Below, piece after piece: positions 1 to 5,290 of a stretch of DNA of 6,073 nucleotides; position 1 is the stretch's first letter; each line of letters opens with the position of its first letter. The position numbers and the translations under genes were made by a program. The stretch covers positions 1-6,073 of the forward strand of contig CALGBT010000035.1 of assembly GCA_937884235.1 (NCBI GenBank), read 5' to 3'. The DNA is from an uncultured Pseudomonadota bacterium (GTDB lineage Bacteria; Myxococcota_A; UBA9042; CAIXZC01). A model generated the notes under the pieces. That model did not search any database and had not been told where the DNA came from. It was given only the letters and a program-made list of their open reading frames with translations.

Positions 1-425
1 CCAAGAAAGTAGAGGCTAAGAAGGCTGCACCGAAGAAGGTTGAAGCCAAGAAAGTAGAGGCTAAGAAGGCTGCACCGAAGAAGGTTGAAGCCAAGAAAGT
101 AGAGGCTAAGAAGGCTGCACCGAAGAAGGTTGAAGCCAAGAAAGTGGAGGCTAAGAAGGCTGCACCGAAGAAGGTTGAAGCCAAGAAAGTAGAGGCGAAG
201 AAGGCAGCACAGGAGAAGGTTGAAGCCAAGACGGCTGCCAAGAAGGGGCCTAAGAATGTGCCGCTATTCCCAGAGAAGGCACTCTCACCCATTCCCAATA
301 CGCGCAACAAGCTGATGAAGTCTGCTCGTGGCGATCTTGCCAAGTGGGCCGGGGAGCGGGGCCTGAAGGTTGGTGCCGATGACACCAAGCTTGCCATTAT
401 CGAGCAACTCGTCCCCTTTCTCTAG
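1..425 (+). CDS. Lys/Ala-rich histone H1-like protein with C-terminal SAP/Rho-N-like domain (5' partial)
   Basis: The reading frame is open from the left edge (first whole codon at base 3) to TAG at 423-425, so the N-terminus and true start lie outside the window; the internal GTG at 144 is a codon of the repeat, not a convincing start. The first 75 codons are five copies of a 15-residue unit, KKVEAKKAAPKKVEA, giving a highly basic, low-complexity tail like those of histone H1-like bacterial proteins (AlgP, Hc1 type). After a short linker (KTAAKKGPKNVPLFPEKA), bases about 309-422 encode a compact helix-loop-helix segment (LMKSARGDLAKWAGERGLKV, then TKLAIIEQLV) resembling SAP or Rho-N motifs, which bind DNA or RNA. 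I infer a nucleoid-associated or nucleic-acid-binding protein in the cytoplasm. The stop is 12 bases before the CCA-adding enzyme gene, so the two are probably co-transcribed. The frame is certain; the domain call is by eye. Confidence 0.85.
   Translation, partial: KKVEAKKAAPKKVEAKKVEAKKAAPKKVEAKKVEAKKAAPKKVEAKKVEAKKAAPKKVEAKKVEAKKAAQEKVEAKTAAKKGPKNVPLFPEKALSPIPNTRNKLMKSARGDLAKWAGERGLKVGADDTKLAIIEQLVPFL
3..227 (+). repeat. 45-bp tandem repeat, five copies, in frame within the coding region
   Basis: Units lie at 3-47, 48-92, 93-137, 138-182 and 183-227. The first three are identical base for base, the fourth differs by one silent change (GTA to GTG at the third codon), and the fifth carries several changes including Pro to Gln and Lys to Glu. 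Each unit encodes KKVEA-KKAAP-KKVEA, so it is itself built from pentapeptide (15-bp) sub-repeats. Bases 1-2 (cc) match the end of another unit, so the array probably continues to the left. Identity at silent positions implies recent duplication or ongoing gene conversion rather than selection on protein alone. Confidence 0.95.
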
Positions 426-437
426 GCCACGCACCCA

Positions 438-1748
438 GTGAAGGTAGTTTCCGTACAGTCTCAAGTCGACCAACTCCTAGCGACCAATGCTGAGGTGCGC
501 AAGCTCTTTGAGCTGGCGTCCCAGATTGTTCAGCGCCTGCAGGCCAATGGCCACGAGGCCTATTTCGTGGGAGGTGCGGTGCGGGATATTCTGTTGGGCC
601 GCGGCTTCACGGAGATCGACATTACGACATCCGCCGAACCCTCGCATGTCCGCAGGCTTTTCCGCAAGACCTTGCCATTGGGGGAGGCTTTCGGCGTCAT
701 TGCGGTGATGCGTCGAGGCATCCCGTTTGAGGTCGCCACTTTCCGCAGTGAAACGGGGTATAGCGATGGTCGTCATCCTGACGAGGTGACTATCGGCACC
801 CTGGAAGAAGACGTCTTACGGCGCGACTTCACAGTCAATGGTCTGGTACTTGACCCGGCACGAGGGATAGTTCTCGACATGGTTGGTGGAATTGCCGACC
901 TTGAGAGGAAGCTGTTGCGCGCCATCGGGGACCCGGTTGCACGCATGAACGAGGACTTCTTGCGAACGGTTCGTGCGGTGCGCTTTGCCGCTTGCCTTGA
1001 CATTGATTTGGAGCCTGCGACCAGGGAAGCGGTGAGGGGTGCTGCGTCTGGACTTGAGCATATCAGCCGGGAACGCATTCACGCCGAGTTGAGCAAGATT
1101 TCTTTGTCCCGGGCGGTTCCTCGTGGGCTTCGCCTCGTGGGGGAATGCGGTCTCGCCCCTCAGATCTTCGGGCCGACGATACGGGACGAGCATATGGAGT
1201 TGGCGGCGAATCTGATTGAGGCCCTCCCCGAGTCTCCGGGAGTGCCGGAGATGCTGGCGGCGACGATCCTGGCTGCCGAAGGTCGCGGGTTGTCTGGTGC
1301 GGTGGTTGGCAAGGGTGGCGAGAGCCGGGCGCGTGTGGAGTGCGAGCGATTGCGCCTGTCCAATTCCGAGCGCCGCCGCCTGGCGGAGATTCTGTCGTTG
1401 TTGGGTGTGCTGGAATCATTGCCCGACCGCCGCCTTGGTGAACGGGCAGAGAGCTATCGGCTAGGCGGGTTTACGGTGGCGCTCCGTCTCGAAAAGGCAT
1501 GGCGGCAGCAGCACAATGAAGATGTTGGTTTTCTTGACGACATGTGGCTGGAACTTCATGTCATTGGTGCTGAGCGGTTGGCAGGTCTGTCGCCGGTGAC
1601 GGGGAGGGACCTGATGCAGCTTGGGTTCCCCTCGGGCCCGGAAATGGGGGCAACCATCAAGGAATTGTCCTACCTCTTTGTGGAGGGTAAGATTGTCTCT
1701 CGTGCCGAGGCCATGAGATGGCTGGAGAGCCGTCTCAAGGGAGCCTGA
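438..1748 (+). CDS. CCA tRNA nucleotidyltransferase / poly(A) polymerase family protein (class II)
   Basis: This 436-residue protein has the normal length and motif order of class II tRNA nucleotidyltransferases, which add or repair the 3' CCA of tRNA from CTP and ATP; bacterial poly(A) polymerases share the fold. Visible motifs: YFVGGAVRD (42-50), the nucleotide-binding Gly-Gly loop; TEIDI (58-62), the catalytic carboxylates; FEVATFRSE (97-105), with the third carboxylate E98; LRRDFTVNGL (127-136), motif B; NEDFLRTVRAVRFAA (171-185), motif C; and SRERIHAEL (210-218). The C-terminal part contains SPVTGRDLMQLGFPSGPEMG, the C-terminal RNA-binding region typical of CCA enzymes. The first carboxylate is Glu59 where most relatives have Asp. 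The GTG start at 438 is the first possible codon after the upstream stop but has no clear Shine-Dalgarno; GTG 495 (about 25 residues before the Gly-Gly loop) is an alternative. It lies 12 bases after the upstream gene. Family assignment is secure; CCA addition versus polyadenylation cannot be settled from sequence alone, though the C-terminal motif favours CCA addition. Confidence 0.93.
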   Translation: MKVVSVQSQVDQLLATNAEVRKLFELASQIVQRLQANGHEAYFVGGAVRDILLGRGFTEIDITTSAEPSHVRRLFRKTLPLGEAFGVIAVMRRGIPFEVATFRSETGYSDGRHPDEVTIGTLEEDVLRRDFTVNGLVLDPARGIVLDMVGGIADLERKLLRAIGDPVARMNEDFLRTVRAVRFAACLDIDLEPATREAVRGAASGLEHISRERIHAELSKISLSRAVPRGLRLVGECGLAPQIFGPTIRDEHMELAANLIEALPESPGVPEMLAATILAAEGRGLSGAVVGKGGESRARVECERLRLSNSERRRLAEILSLLGVLESLPDRRLGERAESYRLGGFTVALRLEKAWRQQHNEDVGFLDDMWLELHVIGAERLAGLSPVTGRDLMQLGFPSGPEMGATIKELSYLFVEGKIVSRAEAMRWLESRLKGA

Positions 1749-1778
1749 TTTCTCCTTGAATCTTTGTGCCGTTTGCTT

Positions 1779-1784
1779 TGGAGG
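1779..1784 (+). promoter_or_regulatory. Shine-Dalgarno TGGAGG fixing the lipoprotein start
   Basis: TGGAGG lies 8 bases before ATG 1793. This selects that ATG over the in-frame GTG at 1766, which has no such site and would add nine residues in front of a well-formed signal peptide. Confidence 0.8.
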
Positions 1785-1792
1785 CCGTCAAC

Positions 1793-3025
1793 ATGGTCCA
1801 GGTGCTTCGCTGCTCGCTATCCCTCTTCTCGGCCCTGATTCTCTCGATGCTGATTTGCAATCCCGGGTGTTCGGCAGATTCGTCTGCTCCGGGAATGGAA
1901 CATGAGGATGCGAGGGTAGAGGCCGACCTGTTCATCCCCATCGGTCAGCCTTGTGCCAGCAATGCCGACTGTGGCGACGGTTTCTGCGACCCCATTGGTG
2001 CGGCCTGCGTAATGTGCACGGTTGATTCACATTGTCCTGGAGAGCTTCGTTGTGTCTCGGGGGCCTGCCTGGAAGGGATCCTTTGCCAGCCCAACTCCGG
2101 GTCATGTGACGAAGATGGCAATGCCGTGCTTTGCAACGCGGTGGGGACTGCCTGGCAGGTCACTGAGAGTTGCGATGATGAGCTTGATTGCACCAATGAC
2201 GGCTGCATCGAGGGCGTGGGCTGCACCCATCAACCAGAGCCGGGCAGTTGCGATGACGGTAACGATTGCACCCTTGATGAGTGTCTGCCCGAGAAGGGCT
2301 GCCACTACACAGTTGCCGATGAGTGCAAGACCGGTGGGCTGGCGGACGTTACGCCGACGAAGGTCATCTTCTCGGACACGATTCCTGAGGACCAGACCGC
2401 CAAGGCCGTGGTTGCTGTTCACAATGCCGGCCTTGGGGAACTGCGAGTCTTTCGTTTCTCTACGGAGCCTGACGATGGACCGTTCTTCTTCCAGGTGGGT
2501 TCGGAGTCTGCACTTACGGACAAGGAGTTTGCCGAGCCGCTGATCATCCCTGCGGACGAGACCTATGAATTGACGGTGACTTTTGATCCACCAGTCATTG
2601 GCGAATACTCTGGGACCCTTCAAATCCAGACCAACGACCCGACTAAAGGCGAAGGGTTGGTGAGCGTTCCGCTGTCTGGTTCCGGAGTGGTTGACAACTG
2701 CATTGGCGTGGACCCGGAGGTGGTGGATTTTGCGGCGGTTCCCGTTGGCACGACTAAGGAGATTGAGTTGCTCATCGAGAATTGCGGCGAGGGGCTCTTT
2801 CCTGTTTTTGCCATCTCTCTCCTCGATAACTCCAAGGGAGCCTTTTCGGTACTGGCCTCCATCAATCCCCCCTTTGACCTTGATGTGGGGCAATCTACCG
2901 TTCTGACTCTGGGTTTTTCACCGGTCAAACCTGGGGATGACTATGAGGCTCACCTGCTTATCGAGAATGGCGTTCCCAAGAACGCGATGTTGGAGGTTGT
3001 TCTCACGGGAACCGGGAAGCAGTAG
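1793..3025 (+). CDS. Cys-rich lipoprotein with two ASH-like (choice-of-anchor D type) domains
   Basis: A 410-residue exported protein. The first 26 residues form a signal peptide (MVQVLR, then a hydrophobic core) ending in NPGC, with Cys26 as the likely lipidated residue and Ser at +2, which by the usual rule sends it to the outer membrane. The lipobox is weak because Asn is at -3. Residues about 54-178 contain 20 cysteines, including two tandem 26-residue units at 127-152 and 153-178 with the pattern CDDxxDCTxDxC, probably disulfide-bonded and common in myxobacterial surface proteins. Residues about 182-290 and 303-408 are two beta-sandwich domains with the ASH/choice-of-anchor D pattern: VTPTKVIFSDT...AVVAVHNAGLGEL...YELTVTFDP...YSGTLQIQTNDP, and VDPEVVDFAAVPVGTTKEIELLIEN...LGFSP. 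No catalytic motif is visible. I infer a structural or binding role at the cell surface. It starts 44 bases after the nucleotidyltransferase gene, so it may share its transcript. Domain architecture is fairly secure; the specific function is unknown. Confidence 0.88.
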   Translation: MVQVLRCSLSLFSALILSMLICNPGCSADSSAPGMEHEDARVEADLFIPIGQPCASNADCGDGFCDPIGAACVMCTVDSHCPGELRCVSGACLEGILCQPNSGSCDEDGNAVLCNAVGTAWQVTESCDDELDCTNDGCIEGVGCTHQPEPGSCDDGNDCTLDECLPEKGCHYTVADECKTGGLADVTPTKVIFSDTIPEDQTAKAVVAVHNAGLGELRVFRFSTEPDDGPFFFQVGSESALTDKEFAEPLIIPADETYELTVTFDPPVIGEYSGTLQIQTNDPTKGEGLVSVPLSGSGVVDNCIGVDPEVVDFAAVPVGTTKEIELLIENCGEGLFPVFAISLLDNSKGAFSVLASINPPFDLDVGQSTVLTLGFSPVKPGDDYEAHLLIENGVPKNAMLEVVLTGTGKQ

Positions 3026-3028
3026 TGC

Positions 3029-3042
3029 GGGGGCGGGGCGGG
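3029..3042 (+). other. G-run cluster (G5-C-G4-C-G3) just after the lipoprotein stop
   Basis: Three guanine runs (3029-3033, 3035-3038, 3040-3042) separated by single cytosines begin three bases after the stop codon, and another GGG lies at 3014-3016. A two- or three-tier G-quadruplex is possible on the mRNA-like strand. A weak imperfect hairpin (CGGGA 3039-3043 with TCCCG 3063-3067) overlaps it but has no following T-tract, so it is not a standard intrinsic terminator. Confidence 0.35.
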
Positions 3043-3070
3043 AAACCGTTCTCTGGAAGTTGTCCCGAAC

Positions 3071-3099
3071 TTGCTCAGCCTTGGAACCATGCATATACT
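3071..3099 (+). promoter_or_regulatory. Sigma70-type promoter candidate for the 3153 gene
   Basis: TTGCTC (3071-3076, 3/6 to consensus) and TATACT (3094-3099, 5/6) are separated by exactly 17 bases, in the largest intergenic gap of the window. Transcription would begin near 3106, leaving a leader of about 47 bases. The placement is consistent with a new transcription unit starting here. The consensus is borrowed from E. coli and may not hold exactly in this organism. Confidence 0.5.
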
Positions 3100-3152
3100 A
3101 GTGGAGTCGGCAACGAGGTTCATGCCGCTGTAGTTCCATATGAGGTTGGCCC

Positions 3153-3581
3153 GTGATGAAACCGGAAAGTGGCGACGACAAGAAGAAGGGTCTGGTGGAG
3201 AGCTTCCTGCGAGAGAAGGCGCGGCAAGCAGCGTTGAAACTAATCAGCAGCGTCAACCAGAAGGCGGTGCAGGATGTTGATGCCCGGCTGCGGCATCTCT
3301 CGCCTGAGGAGCAGACGGCCGAATTGGCTGAAGGCAATCAGATTCGCTGCGGTCGAGTGGAAGAACGTGATGCGGCCACATTTTCAGATGGCCTTGAGGC
3401 CCTCCTTCAGCGCTATTACCGGCAGGGTATGGCGGCCCTGAACAGGGGCGATGCCAGCACGGCCACCTTCTACCTTGGCAAGTGCCTGACATTGCCCGTT
3501 GCCGACGATATCAAGCTACGCATGATGGTAAGGCACAACCTCCGGTTGGCCATGTCCTTGCGTGAGCGTCAGAAGCAGTAG
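3153..3581 (+). CDS. Small cytoplasmic protein of unknown function with one TPR-like hairpin
   Basis: I do not recognise this 142-residue protein. It has no signal peptide or membrane segment, is hydrophilic and looks entirely helical. Residues 8-12 are a charged DDKKK cluster, and residues 14-60 look like amphipathic helices (SFLREKARQAALKLISSVNQ). Residues about 85-118 (YYRQGMAALNRGD, then TATFYLGKCLTLP) fit the spacing of a tetratricopeptide repeat: Gly92 at the 8 position, Ala95 at 11, Ala104 at 20, Leu108 at 24, and a Pro near the end. A single TPR hairpin suggests protein-protein contact. The start is ambiguous between GTG 3153 and ATG 3156; TGAGG at 3141-3145 lies 7 bases from the GTG and 10 from the ATG. 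It is flanked by promoter candidates on both sides, so it may be transcribed alone. Codon use looks like its neighbours, so I think it is a real gene. Confidence 0.75.
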   Translation: MMKPESGDDKKKGLVESFLREKARQAALKLISSVNQKAVQDVDARLRHLSPEEQTAELAEGNQIRCGRVEERDAATFSDGLEALLQRYYRQGMAALNRGDASTATFYLGKCLTLPVADDIKLRMMVRHNLRLAMSLRERQKQ

Positions 3582-3625
3582 TCTGCCTGCAATCCCGGAT
3601 AAGTCGGACTTGATTTGGCCCTCCC

Positions 3626-3654
3626 TTGACAGTGATGGTGTGCGCGTGTAAGTT
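3626..3654 (+). promoter_or_regulatory. Promoter candidate for ahcY (perfect TTGACA -35)
   Basis: TTGACA at 3626-3631 matches the sigma70 -35 consensus exactly; 17 bases downstream is TAAGTT (3649-3654), a weak -10 (3/6). Transcription would start near 3661, giving a leader of about 38 bases before the ahcY ATG, too short for a known SAH or SAM riboswitch. The site lies in the 117-base gap between two same-strand genes, where a promoter is expected. Confidence 0.5.
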
Positions 3655-3660
3655 CCACGC
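3644..3660 (+). promoter_or_regulatory. Inverted repeat GCGTG-N7-CACGC over the ahcY -10 region
   Basis: GCGTG (3644-3648) and CACGC (3656-3660) are perfect inverted arms around seven bases that contain the proposed -10 box. The position is where a repressor operator would sit. Five-base arms can arise by chance, so the regulatory role is inference only. Confidence 0.3.
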
Positions 3661-3698
3661 TCGTAGTTCGCAAATTAGATTGGCAACTGGAGGGCCAC

Positions 3699-4952
3699 AT
3701 GAATTACAAGGTAAAAGACATCGGGCTGGCGGAGCAAGGCAGGCTGAAGATCGATTGGGCCGAGTCCCGCATGCCGGTTCTGGCACACCTGCGGGCCGAG
3801 TTCGAGAAGACGAAGCCCTTGGCGGGGCAGCGGATAGCAGGTTGTTTGCACGTCACCAAGGAGACGGCGGTCCTTATCAAGACGCTCATCGCCGCGGGTG
3901 CCGACATTTCTTGGAGCGGCTGCAATCCACTCTCTACTCAAGACGACATCGCTGCAGCGCTTGCCGCGGATGGCATCTCCATCTACGCTTGGCGGGGCAT
4001 GAATGTCGAAGAGTTCTACTGGGCAATTGACCGGACCCTTGATTTCAAACCGACCCTGACCCTTGACGACGGTGCGGACCTCATCTTCACGGTGCACAAC
4101 CGGTACAAGGAGTTGGCCAAGGACATTCTTGGCGGCACGGAAGAGACAACCACGGGCGTGCATCGTCTGCGAGCCATGGGTGCTGACGGGAAGTTGCTCT
4201 ACCCGGTGATGGCTGTGAACGATGCCGAGACGAAGTGCCAGTTCGACAATGTCTATGGTACCGGTCAATCCTCCATCGACGGTATTTTGCGTGCGACCGC
4301 GATTCTGCTGGCCGGCAAGAATTTCGTCGTCGCCGGCTACGGCAATTGCGGGCGTGGTGTGGCCATGCGTGCTCGTGGCCAGGGTTGCCACGTCATCGTC
4401 ACCGAAGTCTGCCCCATCCAGGCGCTGAAAGCGCATCTGGAAGGATTTAGAGTGATGACCATGGATGATGCTGCGAAGATTGGCGACGTGTACGTCACCG
4501 CGACGGGCATGAAGGATGTGCTTGTCAAGCGGCACTTCGAGTCCATGCCAGACGGTGCCGTGGTGAGCAATACCGGTCACTACGATTGCGAGATCAACAT
4601 TGAAGACCTTGAGGCCATTGCTGTTTCGAAGCGTGAAGTAAGGCCCAATAATGAAGAGTACACCCTCGCCGATGGTCGCAAGGTCTACCTTCTTGCTCAG
4701 GGTCGCCTGGTGAATCTTGCCGCGGCCGAAGGTCATCCGTCCGAGGTCATGGACATGTCCTTTGCCAATCAGGCGCTGGCTCTCATTCGGTTGGCTCAGG
4801 CCAAGGGGACTCTGTCCCCCGACGTCCATGACCTGCCGCGGGAGCAGGACCTGGAATTGGCCAACCTGAAGCTCGCCACCGTGGGTGGTGGACTCGACGC
4901 TCTGACTCAGGAGCAAATCGACTACCTCGATGATTACTCTGCTGGAACCTAG
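3699..4952 (+). CDS. ahcY: S-adenosylhomocysteine hydrolase (adenosylhomocysteinase), short form
   Basis: A 417-residue cytoplasmic NAD-dependent enzyme that splits S-adenosylhomocysteine into adenosine and homocysteine, relieving product inhibition of methyltransferases and feeding the methionine cycle. Motifs in order: WAESRMPVL (20-28); GCLHVTKETAVLI (48-60), with substrate-binding His51 and Thr53; WSGCNPLSTQDD (72-83); DDGAD (123-127); GGTEETTTGVHRL (145-157); NDAETKCQFDN (174-184), with Lys179 and Asp183; the Rossmann loop GYGNCG (213-218), with Glu236 as the likely NAD ribose ligand; GHYDCEI; and GRLVNLAAAEGHPSEVMDMSF. The protein ends near QEQIDYLDDYSAGT and lacks the C-terminal tail with Lys and Tyr that completes the neighbouring NAD site in the long eukaryotic/proteobacterial enzymes; it resembles archaeal and Thermotoga forms, some of which prefer S-inosylhomocysteine. 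Position 238 is Cys in TEVCPI, where relatives usually have Asp. The start has a strong GGAGG (3689-3693) five bases upstream. The next gene follows by 31 bases. Family assignment is very secure. Confidence 0.97.
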   Translation: MNYKVKDIGLAEQGRLKIDWAESRMPVLAHLRAEFEKTKPLAGQRIAGCLHVTKETAVLIKTLIAAGADISWSGCNPLSTQDDIAAALAADGISIYAWRGMNVEEFYWAIDRTLDFKPTLTLDDGADLIFTVHNRYKELAKDILGGTEETTTGVHRLRAMGADGKLLYPVMAVNDAETKCQFDNVYGTGQSSIDGILRATAILLAGKNFVVAGYGNCGRGVAMRARGQGCHVIVTEVCPIQALKAHLEGFRVMTMDDAAKIGDVYVTATGMKDVLVKRHFESMPDGAVVSNTGHYDCEINIEDLEAIAVSKREVRPNNEEYTLADGRKVYLLAQGRLVNLAAAEGHPSEVMDMSFANQALALIRLAQAKGTLSPDVHDLPREQDLELANLKLATVGGGLDALTQEQIDYLDDYSAGT

Positions 4953-4983
4953 GTCAGGTTGATTCACGGTTACAGGGTCGCCC

Positions 4984-5220
4984 ATGCCCATCTACGAGTA
5001 CGCCCATAGTGATGTCGTTGGTGACGGTTGTTTGCCAACCTTTGAAGAAGTCCACGGCATCAACGAGCGCATGGAATTCTGCCCGTTGTGTTGCCACCCG
5101 GTGCACAAGGTTGTCTCGCAGTTCTCCTACCGTGCCAATGTGTTGTCCACGTCCAACATCAAGGAAAAGGGTTTTCGTCGTCTCCGCCGTAAGGACAAAG
5201 GCGTCTACGAGGAAGACTGA
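4984..5220 (+). CDS. FmdB-like small zinc-ribbon family protein with altered cysteine set
   Basis: A 78-residue protein that begins MPIYEY, the hallmark start of the FmdB/CxxC-CxxC putative regulatory family. A standard member has two CxxC knuckles binding one zinc. Here the second knuckle is present (FCPLCCHPVHKVVS, Cys33 and Cys36 with an extra Cys37), but the first is reduced to a single Cys16 (GDGCLPTFEEVHGI). His8, His24 or His38 might supply the fourth ligand. The rest (LSTSNIKEKGFRRLRRKDKGVYEE) matches the basic C-terminal tail seen in longer members. Function in this family is poorly defined; regulation or nucleic-acid binding is only suggested. The gene starts 31 bases after ahcY, with a weak AGGG (4974-4977) six bases before the ATG and no visible terminator between, so co-transcription with ahcY is likely. 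Confidence 0.82.
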   Translation: MPIYEYAHSDVVGDGCLPTFEEVHGINERMEFCPLCCHPVHKVVSQFSYRANVLSTSNIKEKGFRRLRRKDKGVYEED

Positions 5221-5244
5221 TTCCATCCCGGTCAATCCAAAAAC

Positions 5245-5273
5245 TCGTCACTCCTAGTCTTTGCCGCTACAAT
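5245..5273 (+). promoter_or_regulatory. Weak promoter candidate before the 5291 lipoprotein gene
   Basis: TCGTCA (5245-5250, 4/6) and TACAAT (5268-5273, 5/6) are 17 bases apart. Transcription would start near 5280, right at the Shine-Dalgarno, leaving a leader of only about 11 bases, which is unusually short. The hexamers are good but the tight spacing to the start makes this tentative; read-through from the ahcY transcript is the alternative. Confidence 0.3.
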
Positions 5274-5279
5274 GGCGCC

Positions 5280-5284
5280 GGAGG
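5280..5284 (+). promoter_or_regulatory. Shine-Dalgarno GGAGG fixing the GTG start at 5291
   Basis: GGAGG ends six bases before GTG 5291. It supports a GTG start directly before a classic lipoprotein signal peptide; the nearby ATG at 5272 is in another frame. Confidence 0.8.
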
Positions 5285-5290
5285 TGCGCA

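Noticed and set aside
144..146. GTG 144 as a start for the Lys/Ala-rich gene
   Set aside because: It is a silent variant of a GTA codon within the repeat and the frame is open to the left edge, so the gene begins outside the window.
1..227. Repeat array considered as a CRISPR
   Set aside because: Units are contiguous with no spacers and translate in frame into a regular Lys/Ala/Val/Glu repeat, so it is a coding tandem repeat.
1766..1792. GTG 1766 as the start of the lipoprotein
   Set aside because: No Shine-Dalgarno precedes it and it would place nine extra residues before the signal peptide; TGGAGG at 1779-1784 points to ATG 1793.
2102..2893. 263-residue open frame on the minus strand opposite the Cys-rich lipoprotein
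   Set aside because: The plus-strand frame has a signal peptide, a strong Shine-Dalgarno and recognisable domains; the antisense translation has none.
3601..3611. Palindrome AAGTC-G-GACTT after the 3153 gene, considered as a terminator
   Set aside because: A one-base loop cannot form a hairpin of that size and no T-tract follows; short palindromes like this occur by chance.
3655..3698. SAH or SAM riboswitch in the ahcY leader
   Set aside because: The likely leader is only about 38 bases and I see no conserved stem or core sequence of the known SAH riboswitch.
4946..4960. AACCT-N5-AGGTT stem overlapping the ahcY stop codon
   Set aside because: A five-base stem without GC strength or a T-tract is too weak to call a terminator.
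3675..4991. 438-residue open frame on the minus strand opposite ahcY
   Set aside because: It lies entirely across the highly conserved ahcY coding region, its translation shows no recognisable motif, and long antisense frames are expected opposite GC-rich genes with biased third positions.
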